Position numbers and translations under genes: made by a program. Of a stretch of 64,000 nucleotides of DNA, positions 42,818 to 52,154 are shown in pieces. The notes under the pieces were generated by a model. It searched no databases, was not told the origin of the DNA, and saw only the letters and a list, made by a program, of their open reading frames with translations. Source of the stretch: Vibrio sinensis (GTDB lineage: Bacteria > Pseudomonadota > Gammaproteobacteria > Enterobacterales > Vibrionaceae); the NCBI RefSeq assembly GCF_003605645.1, contig NZ_QVMU01000018.1:117-64116 (forward strand). Direction: 5' to 3'. Position 1 is the stretch's first letter; the number at the start of each line of letters is the position of its first letter.

Positions 42818-44836
42818 TTATTTTTTATTGAACATCGATCTTATATTGGCAATATGCGCCTGCCCTTTCGCCATTCGCTCTTCTTGTGTAACGGGCTTTT
42901 TGTTTTGCTCCCAATCCACATCATCGAACGGCAGTTCATCTAAGAAACGACTTTGAGTTGGTTTAAGTAACTCACCATACTGACGACGTTCCTTACACAT
43001 GGTGAACGTCAGCTCTTTCTGTGCTCGGGTAATGCCCACGTACATCAATCGTCGTTCTTCTTCGACGTTATCTTCATCAATACTGGTTTGGTGAGGCAAA
43101 ATCCCCTCTTCAGCACCAATTAAGAAGACATAAGGAAATTCCAGCCCTTTAGACGCGTGTAGCGTCATCAATTGAACCGCATCGCTATCATCATTTTCTT
43201 CCCCACGTTCCATCATGTCACGCAGTGTGAGGCGTTGTACGACTTCTTTCAGGTTCTTCTCTTCTTGATCATAGTTATCCCCCTCAAGGTCCGACACAAT
43301 CCAAGAATAGAGATCAGAAACGTTCTTCATACGCATTTCTGCGGCTTTTGGGCTAGAAGAGGTTTCATACAACCAGTCTTCATAATGAATATCCCGCACT
43401 AAAGAACGTACTGCTTCAACGGTATCTCCACGCTCCGCTTGATCGGCAATCTTCACTAACCAATGGGTAAATCGGCGTAGATTCTCCAACCCTCGCCCAG
43501 ACAGATGCTGCTCTAAGCCCATTTCAAAGCTCGCTTCGAATAAACTCTTGCCACGCATGTTAGCGTAACTGCCTAGCTTCTCTAGGGTTACAGGCCCTAT
43601 TTCACGTTTCGGCGTGTTCACGATGCGTAAGAAAGCATTGTCATCATCAGAGTTCACTAGGATTCGTAAGTACGCCATCATGTCTTTGATTTCAGCACGA
43701 GCAAAGAATGATGTTCCGCCAGAAAGCTTATAAGGCACTCGGTTTTGCATTAGCGACTTTTCAATCAAGCGAGATTGGTGATTACCACGATATAAAATGG
43801 CGTAATCACGATACTCGGTTCGATTTAAAAATTTATGCGCAATGATTTCACCGGTAACTCGTTCTGCTTCATGATCTTCATTTTTCGCCAATAATATTTT
43901 GAGTTTCTCTCCATCGGGTAGTTCAGAGAATAACTTCTTCTCATAGACGTGAGGGTTGTTAGCAATCAAGATATTTGCAGAGCGCAATATACGGTTCGTT
44001 GAACGATAATTTTGCTCCAACTTAATCAAACGTAGATTAGGGTAATCCTCCCCAAGCAAGACTAAGTTCTGCGGTTTAGCTCCGCGCCATGAATAGATCG
44101 ACTGGTCGTCATCACCAACCACCGTTAGTCGGCAACGCTCGCCCACGAGTAGTTTTACCAATTCATATTGACTGGTATTGGTATCTTGATACTCATCCAC
44201 CAGCAAATAACGAATGCGGTTTTGCCAACGCTGACGAACCTCTTCATTGGTTTTTAGTAACCACACGGGCAAAGCAATTAAATCATCAAAATCAAGCGCG
44301 TTATATGCTTTCATCTGCTTCTGATACATTTCAAAACAGAATGCAAACAACTGTTCCTGCTCACCTTTTGCCAACCCTTTTGCTTGGTCAGGAGTGAGCA
44401 TGTCGTTTTTCCAGTTTGAAATCGTACTCAGTAATTGACGTAAGAGATCCTTGTCTCCATCCAACTGCTTTTCTGTCAGCTCTTTTAATAGGGCCAATTG
44501 GTCCTGATCATCAAACAATGAAAAGCCTGATTTCAACCCAAGGGATTTGTACTCTCGCTTAATAATATTTAAGCCAAGAGTATGGAATGTGGAGACCATC
44601 AACCCTTTAGACTCTGCTTTACCTAAAGTTTGCCCAACACGCTCTTTCATTTCACGTGCGGCTTTATTGGTAAAGGTCACGGCGGCAATGTTGCGAGCTT
44701 TATAGCCGCATTGCTGAACCAAGTAAGCAATTTTATTGGTAATAACTCGAGTCTTACCGGAACCTGCACCTGCAAGCACTAGGCACGGCCCTGATACATA
44801 TTTAACTGCTTGATCCTGTCCGGGGTTCAGCTTCAT
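42818..44836 (-). CDS. rep: ATP-dependent DNA helicase Rep
   Basis: This is a 672-residue superfamily 1A helicase, the length of E. coli Rep, which helps replication forks past protein blocks. Motif I LAGAGSGKTR is at 21-30; LLVDEYQDTN, GDDDQSIYSWRGA, QNYRST, QLMTLHASKGLEFPYVF and YVGITRAQ follow. The C-terminus ends with NIRSMFNKK, lacking the UvrD tail, which separates it from uvrD at 16250-18424. GAGG lies upstream of the ATG. Confidence 0.97.
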   Translation of the reverse strand: MKLNPGQDQAVKYVSGPCLVLAGAGSGKTRVITNKIAYLVQQCGYKARNIAAVTFTNKAAREMKERVGQTLGKAESKGLMVSTFHTLGLNIIKREYKSLGLKSGFSLFDDQDQLALLKELTEKQLDGDKDLLRQLLSTISNWKNDMLTPDQAKGLAKGEQEQLFAFCFEMYQKQMKAYNALDFDDLIALPVWLLKTNEEVRQRWQNRIRYLLVDEYQDTNTSQYELVKLLVGERCRLTVVGDDDQSIYSWRGAKPQNLVLLGEDYPNLRLIKLEQNYRSTNRILRSANILIANNPHVYEKKLFSELPDGEKLKILLAKNEDHEAERVTGEIIAHKFLNRTEYRDYAILYRGNHQSRLIEKSLMQNRVPYKLSGGTSFFARAEIKDMMAYLRILVNSDDDNAFLRIVNTPKREIGPVTLEKLGSYANMRGKSLFEASFEMGLEQHLSGRGLENLRRFTHWLVKIADQAERGDTVEAVRSLVRDIHYEDWLYETSSSPKAAEMRMKNVSDLYSWIVSDLEGDNYDQEEKNLKEVVQRLTLRDMMERGEENDDSDAVQLMTLHASKGLEFPYVFLIGAEEGILPHQTSIDEDNVEEERRLMYVGITRAQKELTFTMCKERRQYGELLKPTQSRFLDELPFDDVDWEQNKKPVTQEERMAKGQAHIANIRSMFNKK

Positions 44837-45022
44837 AGATGCCTCAATGACGAAAAATAATGGCGCTTATAATAATGGCGCAACAATGGGATTGCTACGA
44901 TTAAAACTCGAGCAGCGCACCAAGGTTCAACGATTAAACCCAATCAAATGAAAATAAAGGCAATTAACCTGATTTTTACAAATTTCAGGCCATACTCTAT
45001 TGCATAGATGTATATACTTTAG

Positions 45023-45054
45023 TCTATAATGAATGAACGTTCATTCATTATAGA
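45023..45054. promoter_or_regulatory. 32-bp perfect palindromic operator over the TetR promoter
   Basis: Bases 45023-45054 form a perfect palindrome centred between 45038 and 45039 (inner part ATGAATGAAC/GTTCATTCAT). The left edge contains TATAAT (45025-45030), a -10 box with a weak TTGCAT 19 nt upstream (45000-45005). It ends 7 nt before the start codon. This is the expected autoregulatory site of the TetR-type repressor. Confidence 0.85.
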
Positions 45055-45061
45055 TAGGCAA

Positions 45062-45643
45062 ATGTCTAGAAAATCTTCGGTAGATAAGCAAGTACAAATA
45101 TTAACAGCAGCAGAAAAACTGATTGCTGAGTCCGGATTTCAGGGCTTGTCGATGCAAAAAGTGGCCAACGAAGCTGGAGTCGCTGCTGGCACTATTTATC
45201 GCTATTTTTCCGACAAAGAGGATTTACTAAATGAAGTGCGTTTGCATGTTGCCCAGCGTATAGCAACCGCTGTTCAAGCTGGGGTTAACGATGAAATGCC
45301 GTTAGAAGTACGCTTTCGAACCATGTGGTTAAACATCTGGAATTTAGCGTCCTCTAACATGAGTGCATTAAGCAATCGAGTCCAATATGAATCTCTTCCG
45401 GTCACAAACGATAAAAAAACTCGGGAACTCGAGCGAGAAATGTTTGCCCAAGTGGAGCGCCTATTTACTGAGGGTCAGGAGCAAGGAGTTATTAAGCAGC
45501 TTGATAGCCGAGTGCTTTTTGTTTTGAGCTTTGAAGCAAGCGTAACACTGTCGCGCAAACATGCCTTGGGATTCTATCAACTGGATGATGCGGCCCTTGA
45601 TGCGGTCATTGAAGCCAGTTGGGATGCAATAATCAATCATTAA
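45062..45643 (+). CDS. vexR: TetR-family repressor of the RND efflux operon, VexR-like
   Basis: This is a 193-residue TetR regulator. The HTH is at the N-terminus (ILTAAEKLIAESGFQGLSMQKVANEAGVAAGTIYRYFSDKEDLL, residues 10-53), with an all-helical ligand domain after it. The start at 45062 (MSRKSSVDK) places the codon just behind the palindrome; the ORF start at 45029 lies inside it. It heads an operon with the membrane-fusion and RND genes, like vexRAB in V. cholerae, where VexR controls bile- and indole-responsive efflux. The symbol is by synteny and family. Confidence 0.87.
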   Translation: MSRKSSVDKQVQILTAAEKLIAESGFQGLSMQKVANEAGVAAGTIYRYFSDKEDLLNEVRLHVAQRIATAVQAGVNDEMPLEVRFRTMWLNIWNLASSNMSALSNRVQYESLPVTNDKKTRELEREMFAQVERLFTEGQEQGVIKQLDSRVLFVLSFEASVTLSRKHALGFYQLDDAALDAVIEASWDAIINH

Positions 45644-45661
45644 CTTGGAGTTCTAATTAGA

Positions 45662-46768
45662 ATGAAAAAGTGGACTTTCTTTATGTTACTTATCGCCGTA
45701 CTGCTATTTGGTAGTGTGATAGGTTTCAATCTTTTCAAGCAACAGAAGATTGCTGAATATATGGCTAATCGCCCAGAACCAGATTTCCCGGTTACGGTGA
45801 CTGACGTTCATTCGGTCGATTGGGTTCCAGTCATTGAGGCCATTGGTTTCATCGAGCCGAATCAAGGGGTCACAGTCGCGAGCGAAACAAGTGGCGTGAT
45901 TGATAAAATCAGTTTTGAGTCTGGCACTCAAGTTGAAAAAGACCAACCGCTGATTGAACTCGACTCAGAAGTTGAAAAAGCCAACCTGAAAAGTACTCAA
46001 GCCAAACTGCCTGCTGCACAAGCTAAGTACAAACGCTACCAAGGTCTTTATAAGAAAGGCTCTGTTTCTAAAGAAGCTTACGATGAAGCTGGAGCGAATT
46101 ACTTCTCACTACTTGCGGATGTTGAAAGCTTAAAAGCCTCGATTGACCGCCGTGAAATCAAAGCTCCATTTGCAGGTGTTATTGGTATTCGTAATGTTTA
46201 CCTCGGTCAATATCTACAAGCTGGTAGCGACATTGTTCGCCTCGAAGATACCAGTGTAATGCGTCTACGCTTTACCATTCCTCAAAACGACATATCCCTT
46301 ATCAAGCTTGACCAGCCGGTTGATATTTTTGTCGATTCTTACCCAGAAAAAGCATTCAAAGGTTCAATTACTGCTATCGAACCTGCGGTTAATGTACAAA
46401 GTGGCCTTATCCAAGTTCAAGCAGACATTCCAAACAGCGATGGTCAATTGCGTAGTGGTATGTTCGCTCGAGCGAAGATCATTTTACCTAAGCTAGAAAA
46501 CCAAATCACTCTGCCACAGACTGCAATCACCTATACGCTATATGGCGATAACGTTTATATCGTTACCGAAGAAGATGGCGTGAAACGTGTGAAACAACAA
46601 GTAGTTAAAGTGGGTGAGCGTACTGGTAGTGTCGCGCATATTTTAGAAGGCGTGAAACCCGGCGATGTGGTGGTCACAACCGGTCAGATCCGTTTAAGTA
46701 ACCACGTAAAGGTTCGCATTGTTGAAAGTAATGCGACTACACCACCGGCAGAAACACCAATGCTCTAA
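45662..46768 (+). CDS. vexA: RND efflux periplasmic adaptor (membrane-fusion protein)
   Basis: This is a 368-residue HlyD/AcrA-type adaptor. A single N-terminal membrane anchor (residues 5-22) takes the place of a lipid anchor. The split lipoyl domain (VTVASETSGVIDKISFESGTQVEKDQPLIELDS ... REIKAPFAGVIGIRNVYLGQYL) brackets an alpha-hairpin (~108-160), and a beta-barrel follows. It bridges the RND pump to a TolC-type channel, which is not encoded here. It starts 18 nt after the TetR gene. Confidence 0.9.
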   Translation: MKKWTFFMLLIAVLLFGSVIGFNLFKQQKIAEYMANRPEPDFPVTVTDVHSVDWVPVIEAIGFIEPNQGVTVASETSGVIDKISFESGTQVEKDQPLIELDSEVEKANLKSTQAKLPAAQAKYKRYQGLYKKGSVSKEAYDEAGANYFSLLADVESLKASIDRREIKAPFAGVIGIRNVYLGQYLQAGSDIVRLEDTSVMRLRFTIPQNDISLIKLDQPVDIFVDSYPEKAFKGSITAIEPAVNVQSGLIQVQADIPNSDGQLRSGMFARAKIILPKLENQITLPQTAITYTLYGDNVYIVTEEDGVKRVKQQVVKVGERTGSVAHILEGVKPGDVVVTTGQIRLSNHVKVRIVESNATTPPAETPML

Positions 46769-46779
46769 TTGGAGGCATC

Positions 46780-49700
46780 ATGCGCTTTACTGATGTTTTT
46801 ATTAAACGTCCAGTTTTGGCGGTATCGATCAGCTTTTTGATTGCTTTGCTTGGTTTACAAGCAATTTTCAAAATGCAGGTTCGTGAATACCCTGAAATGA
46901 CCAATACTGTGGTTACAGTAACCACAAGTTACTACGGTGCGAGTGCGGACCTAATCCAAGGCTTTATTACTCAGCCTCTGGAACAGGCCGTCGCTCAAGC
47001 TGACAATATTGACTATATGACTTCTTCATCGGTTTTGGGTAGTTCAACCATTACCGTCAACATGAAGTTAAATACCGATCCGAATGCGGCTCTGTCTGAT
47101 ATTTTGGCCAAGACCAACTCCGTTCGTTCTCAACTACCAAAAGAAGCTGAAGATCCAACGGTAACCATGTCGACTGGCTCGACAACCGCGGTTCTTTATA
47201 TCGGCTTTACCAGTGATGAGCTTTCTTCTAGCCAAATCACAGACTACCTTGAACGTGTAATTAACCCACAGCTATTTACGGTTAACGGCGTATCGAAAGT
47301 CGATCTGTACGGTGGTATGAAGTATGCCCTACGCGTTTGGTTAGACCCTTTTAAAATGGGTGCTCTTAACCTAACCGCGACTGATGTGATGGGTGTGCTT
47401 AACGCGAACAACTATCAGTCGGCAACGGGTCAGGCAACCGGTGAATTTGTTCTCTATAACGGTAGTGCTGATACACAAGTATCTAACGTTGATGAACTCA
47501 AAGCATTGGTGGTAAAAACCGATAGTGGTGAAGTAATCCGCCTTGGCGATATTGCCGATGTTACTCTAGCGAAAAGCCACGATGTTTACCGTGCAAGTGC
47601 AAATGGTAAAGAGGCTGTCGTTGCAGCAATCAACGCCGCTCCAAGTGCAAACCCAATCAATATTGCTGCTGATGTGTTGACGTTGCTTCCTCAATTAGAA
47701 CGTAACCTTCCTAGCAATATTAAAATGAACATCATGTATGACTCGACCATTGCAATCAATGAGTCGATCAATGAGGTGGTGAAAACCATTTTAGAAGCGG
47801 CCGTTATCGTATTGATCGTAATTACCCTCTTCTTAGGTTCATTCCGTGCGGTTGTTATCCCAATTGTCACTATCCCACTCTCTTTGATTGGTGTGGCCAT
47901 GGTAATGCAGGCAATGGGCTTCTCGTGGAACTTGATGACACTACTGGCAATGGTTCTGGCCATCGGCTTGGTGGTGGATGATGCTATCGTTGTACTTGAA
48001 AACGTTGACCGACATATTAAAGATGGCGAATCACCGTTTAGAGCCGCGATCATAGGTACTCGAGAGATTGCTGTTCCGGTTATCGCTATGACGTTAACGC
48101 TAGGTGCGGTATACGCGCCAATCGCTCTAATGGGTGGGATTACCGGTTCCCTGTTTAAAGAGTTTGCATTAACCCTAGCGGGCGCGGTTTTTGTTTCAGG
48201 TATTATCGCACTAACTCTCTCTCCAATGATGTGTTCGAAAATGCTCAAGTCCACGGACAAGCCGAGCAAATTCGAAGCTACGGTTCACCGTGCGTTGGAT
48301 AGTATGGCAAACCGCTATGAGCGCATGTTGACAGCTATCATGATGCATCGTCCTGTGGTTATTGCCTTTGCGTTAATCGTATTTGCAAGTTTACCTATCT
48401 TGTTCAAGTTCATTCCAAGTGAACTTGCTCCATCGGAAGATAAAGGCGTGGTCGTTCTGCTGGGTACAGGTCCATCGAATGCCAACCTAGACTTCTTGCA
48501 AAACACCATGAATGACGTGAATAAAATTCTATCTGAACAGCCAGAAGTTGAATTCGCTCAGGTGTTCACAGGGGTTCCAAATGCAAACCAAGCATTCGGC
48601 CTTGCGACATTAAAACCATGGAGTCAACGAGAAGCGAGCCAAGCTGAAGTCACAAAACGTGTGGGCGACCTTGTTGCTAACGTACCTGGTATGGCAGTAA
48701 CGGCATTCCAGATGCCAGAGCTTCCGGGTGCAGGTTCTGGTCTACCTATCCAGTTCGTTATCACGACACCAAATAGCTTTGAAAGCTTGTTCACGATTGC
48801 GAGTGATATTCTAACCAACGTAATGAAGAGTCCTCTTTTCGTATACTCAGATCTCGATCTGAACTACGATTCTGCGACGATGAAAATCAGCATCGACAAA
48901 GACAAAGCGGGTGCTTACGGCATTACGATGCAAGATATCGGCATTACTTTGGGCACCATGATGTCTGACGGTTATGTTAACCGTATCGACCTTAATGGAC
49001 GTTCGTACGAGGTTATTCCTCAGGTAGAGCGTAAATGGCGTCTAAACCCAGAATCAATGGATAACTACTATGTTCGAGCAGCGAATGGCAAAGCGATTCC
49101 TCTGGGCAGCTTAGTGACGATTGATGTGGTTGCTGAGCCTCGTTCATTACCTCACTTCAACCAGTTGAACTCCGCTACCGTGGGTGCGGTTCCGTCTCCT
49201 GGAGTTGCAATGGGTGATGCCATTACTTGGTTTGAAGATATAGCACAGTCAAAATTGCCATCAGGATATAACCACGACTACATGGGTGAATCTCGTCAGT
49301 ATGTGACGGAAGGAAGTGCTCTGTATGCGACGTTTGGTCTTGCTCTTGCCATTATTTTCCTAGTATTGGCGATTCAATTTGAGTCGATTCGCGATCCGAT
49401 CGTTATCATGGTTTCTGTACCATTGGCAATTTGTGGTGCGTTGATTGCCCTCGCATGGGGTGCGGCAACGATGAATATCTACTCGCAGGTTGGTTTAATT
49501 ACCTTGGTTGGCTTGATTACCAAACACGGTATTTTAATCTGTGAAGTAGCGAAAGAAGAGCAGTTACATAATAAGCTGTCTCGTATTGAAGCCGTAATGG
49601 CGGCAGCGAAAGTGCGTCTTCGTCCAATCCTAATGACGACGGCAGCGATGATCGCAGGTCTTATTCCTCTGATGTTCGCCACAGGTGCTGGTGCTGCACA

Positions 49701-49905
49701 ACGATTTAGTATTGGTATTGTTATCGTGGCAGGTCTTGCGATTGGTACCATCTTTACGTTGTTTGTACTGCCGGTTATCTACAGCTACCTTGCTGAAAAA
49801 CACAAACCATTACCTGTCTTTGTTGAAGATAAAGATTTGGAAAAATTGGCGCGTATTGATGAAGCAAAAGCGGTACATCGCGATCGTTCAAACAAGCCTG
49901 CTTAA
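46780..49905 (+). CDS. vexB: RND-family multidrug efflux pump
   Basis: This is a 1041-residue HAE1-type resistance-nodulation-division pump with 12 helices and two large periplasmic loops. It starts MRFTDVFIKRPVLAVSISF. The proton-relay acidic residues are in helix 4 (LAIGLVVDDAIVVLENVDRH). The second half has VSVPLAICGALIALAW and LITKHGILICEVAKE. GGAGG lies 5 nt before the ATG. It would expel bile salts, detergents and antibiotics with TolC. It is the last gene of the operon. Confidence 0.93.
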   Translation: MRFTDVFIKRPVLAVSISFLIALLGLQAIFKMQVREYPEMTNTVVTVTTSYYGASADLIQGFITQPLEQAVAQADNIDYMTSSSVLGSSTITVNMKLNTDPNAALSDILAKTNSVRSQLPKEAEDPTVTMSTGSTTAVLYIGFTSDELSSSQITDYLERVINPQLFTVNGVSKVDLYGGMKYALRVWLDPFKMGALNLTATDVMGVLNANNYQSATGQATGEFVLYNGSADTQVSNVDELKALVVKTDSGEVIRLGDIADVTLAKSHDVYRASANGKEAVVAAINAAPSANPINIAADVLTLLPQLERNLPSNIKMNIMYDSTIAINESINEVVKTILEAAVIVLIVITLFLGSFRAVVIPIVTIPLSLIGVAMVMQAMGFSWNLMTLLAMVLAIGLVVDDAIVVLENVDRHIKDGESPFRAAIIGTREIAVPVIAMTLTLGAVYAPIALMGGITGSLFKEFALTLAGAVFVSGIIALTLSPMMCSKMLKSTDKPSKFEATVHRALDSMANRYERMLTAIMMHRPVVIAFALIVFASLPILFKFIPSELAPSEDKGVVVLLGTGPSNANLDFLQNTMNDVNKILSEQPEVEFAQVFTGVPNANQAFGLATLKPWSQREASQAEVTKRVGDLVANVPGMAVTAFQMPELPGAGSGLPIQFVITTPNSFESLFTIASDILTNVMKSPLFVYSDLDLNYDSATMKISIDKDKAGAYGITMQDIGITLGTMMSDGYVNRIDLNGRSYEVIPQVERKWRLNPESMDNYYVRAANGKAIPLGSLVTIDVVAEPRSLPHFNQLNSATVGAVPSPGVAMGDAITWFEDIAQSKLPSGYNHDYMGESRQYVTEGSALYATFGLALAIIFLVLAIQFESIRDPIVIMVSVPLAICGALIALAWGAATMNIYSQVGLITLVGLITKHGILICEVAKEEQLHNKLSRIEAVMAAAKVRLRPILMTTAAMIAGLIPLMFATGAGAAQRFSIGIVIVAGLAIGTIFTLFVLPVIYSYLAEKHKPLPVFVEDKDLEKLARIDEAKAVHRDRSNKPA

Positions 49906-49931
49906 GGTATTGAGTTAAAATATCCCTATCT

Positions 49932-49958
49932 AAAGGTCACTTCGGTGGCCTTTTTTTT
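49932..49958 (+). terminator. Terminator of the efflux operon
   Basis: AAAGGTCAC-TTCG-GTGGCCTTT with a UUCG tetraloop, followed by eight T. Confidence 0.88.
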
Positions 49959-50079
49959 CGAAGCCGATTTGAGCTTTACCGACACAACACGGAATTGTTC
50001 TGATTTTTATTATTGAACTAGCGACATTCGAACCACGTTTAAATAGAATGAATGCAACGATACAGGAGTGACTATCACC

Positions 50080-50331
50080 ATGTTTGATCCAAAAAAGTTA
50101 GAACAAATCGCGAAACAAATTCATGATTCAATGCCACAGCCAGTTAAAGATCTTGGCTCTGATGTTGACCAAAAAGTCCGCCAAGTAATTCAAGGTCAAT
50201 TGAATAAGCTTGATGTCGTTAGCCGTGAAGAATTTGATGTTCAAACTCAAGTACTTCTACGTACGCGCCAAAAGCTTAATGAGATGGAAAAGAAACTTGC
50301 TGAACTAGAAGAAAAGTTAGCGGACAAATAA
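50080..50331 (+). CDS. ubiK: Ubiquinone biosynthesis accessory factor UbiK
   Basis: This is an 83-residue BMFP-domain protein (formerly YqiC). An amphipathic N-terminal part (MFDPKKLEQIAKQIHDSMP) is followed by a coiled coil (REEFDVQTQVLLRTRQKLNEMEKKLAELEEKL). It forms trimers and helps ubiquinone synthesis under aerobic conditions with UbiJ. I use the ATG at 50080 since AGGAG overlaps the in-frame GTG at 50068. It is monocistronic. Confidence 0.92.
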   Translation: MFDPKKLEQIAKQIHDSMPQPVKDLGSDVDQKVRQVIQGQLNKLDVVSREEFDVQTQVLLRTRQKLNEMEKKLAELEEKLADK

Positions 50332-50392
50332 TCTCATGCTCTAACAAAGGAAAGCACCATAGCCATTGTTAGAGAGAACAAGTAGAAACAAA

Positions 50393-50424
50393 AAAGGCTT
50401 GGTCAACGGCGACCAAGCCTTTTA
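50393..50424. terminator. Bidirectional terminator between ubiK and ilvC
   Basis: AAAAGGCTTGGTC/GACCAAGCCTTTT with a 6-nt loop, T-rich on both strands. Confidence 0.85.
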
Positions 50425-50525
50425 TTTTTGATTGTGTTTGCTTTTGTATTTAATGACCCCAGTCTGCCTGGAGTTCTTTTATTCGGAGTTGAAGCCTCTC
50501 TGTGCTTTCTTAACCGAACCTTTTA

Positions 50526-52010
50526 TTAGCCACCAACAGCGATACGTTTCATATCGGTCATGTAACCACGAAGCTCTTCACCAATATATTCAACAGGATG
50601 GTTACGAACTGTTTCGTTCACATGGATTAGCGTTGCGTTATCCACTTGATTTGATGTTTCGCCTAACCCTTTGCCGATAACGTCCGTATTAACTGAAGAC
50701 ATAAATTTCTCGCGCAACAGTGGTGTAGCAACATTTGCAAATAGATAGTTTCCGTATTCTGCTGTATCAGAGATAACTACGTTCATTTCGTATAAACGCT
50801 TACGAGCTATAGTATTGGCAATCAACGGAAGCTCATGCAAAGACTCGTAGTACGCGGATTCGTCAATAATGCCTGATGCGGTCATTGCTTCAAAGGCTAA
50901 TTCAACCCCAGCGCGTACCATAGCAACCATTAAGATACCGTTATCAAAGTATTCTTGCTCTGAAATTTCAATGTCAGTCACTGGGTAGTTTTCAAAGGCA
51001 GTTTCACCAGTTTCTGCGCGCCAACCTAGAAGGTTCGCATCATCATTTGCCCAATCCGCCATCATAGTGCGAGAGAATTCGCCCTCAATGATGTCATCCA
51101 TGTGTTTGTTGTACAGTGGACGCATTAACTCTTTCAACTCTTCTGAAAGCTCAAATGCTCTGATTTTAGCGGGGTTTGATAGGCGATCCATCATGTGTGT
51201 AATGCCACCAAACTTCAGTGCTTCAGTAATGGTTTCCCAGCCGAATTGAAGAAGTTTTCCAGCATAACCAGGATCAATGCCATCGGCGATCATCTTTTCA
51301 TAACAGACGATAGAGCCAGCTTGCAACATACCACACAAGATGGTTTGTTCACCCATCAGATCCGATTTTACTTCCGCAACGAATGAAGACTCTAAACAAC
51401 CTGCGCGATGGCCACCTGTTGCCGCAGCCCATGCTTTAGCAATGTCCCAGCCCTCACCTTTTGGATCGTTTTCTGGGTGTACAGCGATAAGTGTTGGAAC
51501 GCCGAAACCACGTTTGTACTCTTCACGAACTTCAGTGCCCGGACACTTAGGAGCGACCATCACAACCGTGATGTCCGAACGAATTTGCATGCCTTCTTCA
51601 ACGACGTTGAAACCGTGAGAGTAACCCAGCGCGGCGCCCTGCTTCATTAGTGGCATCACCGTTTCAACCACATTAGTGTGTTGTTTATCCGGTGTTAAGT
51701 TCATCACTAAATCCGCTTGAGGGATCAATGTTTCGTAGCTACCGACTTCAAAACCATTCTCACTAGCGTTTTTAAACGACTGACGCTTCTCATCAATGGC
51801 CGCCTGACGTAGTGCATAAGCCACATCTAGGCCAGAATCGCGCATATTTAGACCTTGGTTTAGACCTTGAGCACCACAACCAACGATGACCACTTTCTTA
51901 CCTTTCAGGTAATCCGCTTCTGATGCGAATTCTGAACGGTCCATAAAACGACAGCGACCTAATTGGTCAAGCTGCTCACGCAAATTTAAGGTATTGAAAT
52001 AGTTAGCCAT
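50526..52010 (-). CDS. ilvC: Ketol-acid reductoisomerase (class II)
   Basis: This is a 494-residue long-form (class II) enzyme of valine and isoleucine synthesis. It converts acetolactate-type substrates with NADPH and magnesium. The nucleotide-binding VVIVGCGAQGLNQG is near residue 40 and two C-terminal knotted domains follow. The start at 52010 (MANYFNTLNLREQLDQLG) has AAGGAG upstream and matches the family; the ORF start at 52040 does not. It is divergent from its activator ilvY, as in enterics. Confidence 0.97.
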   Translation of the reverse strand: MANYFNTLNLREQLDQLGRCRFMDRSEFASEADYLKGKKVVIVGCGAQGLNQGLNMRDSGLDVAYALRQAAIDEKRQSFKNASENGFEVGSYETLIPQADLVMNLTPDKQHTNVVETVMPLMKQGAALGYSHGFNVVEEGMQIRSDITVVMVAPKCPGTEVREEYKRGFGVPTLIAVHPENDPKGEGWDIAKAWAAATGGHRAGCLESSFVAEVKSDLMGEQTILCGMLQAGSIVCYEKMIADGIDPGYAGKLLQFGWETITEALKFGGITHMMDRLSNPAKIRAFELSEELKELMRPLYNKHMDDIIEGEFSRTMMADWANDDANLLGWRAETGETAFENYPVTDIEISEQEYFDNGILMVAMVRAGVELAFEAMTASGIIDESAYYESLHELPLIANTIARKRLYEMNVVISDTAEYGNYLFANVATPLLREKFMSSVNTDVIGKGLGETSNQVDNATLIHVNETVRNHPVEYIGEELRGYMTDMKRIAVGG

Positions 52011-52121
52011 TGCAGGGTACTCCTTTAAGATTCTTTCCATTAGGTCGATAGTCCTCTATCGAATGATTCGATACTAAAACAGACACCAAATTGCTTAAAG
52101 TGATATATTCACAATTAGTTA

Positions 52122-52136
52122 TTGCAATAAATGCAA
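52122..52136. promoter_or_regulatory. Candidate IlvY operator
   Basis: TTGCA-N5-TGCAA is a symmetric LysR-type (T-N11-A) site in the ilvC-ilvY intergenic region, 18 nt before the ilvY start. IlvY activates ilvC when bound by acetolactate. Confidence 0.65.
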
Positions 52137-52154
52137 CATGGAAGTTATCGCGTA

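Noticed and set aside
47691..48269. A 192-codon open frame on minus inside the RND pump gene
   Set aside because: It is the antisense shadow of a long coding gene with regular codon use; no own start signal.
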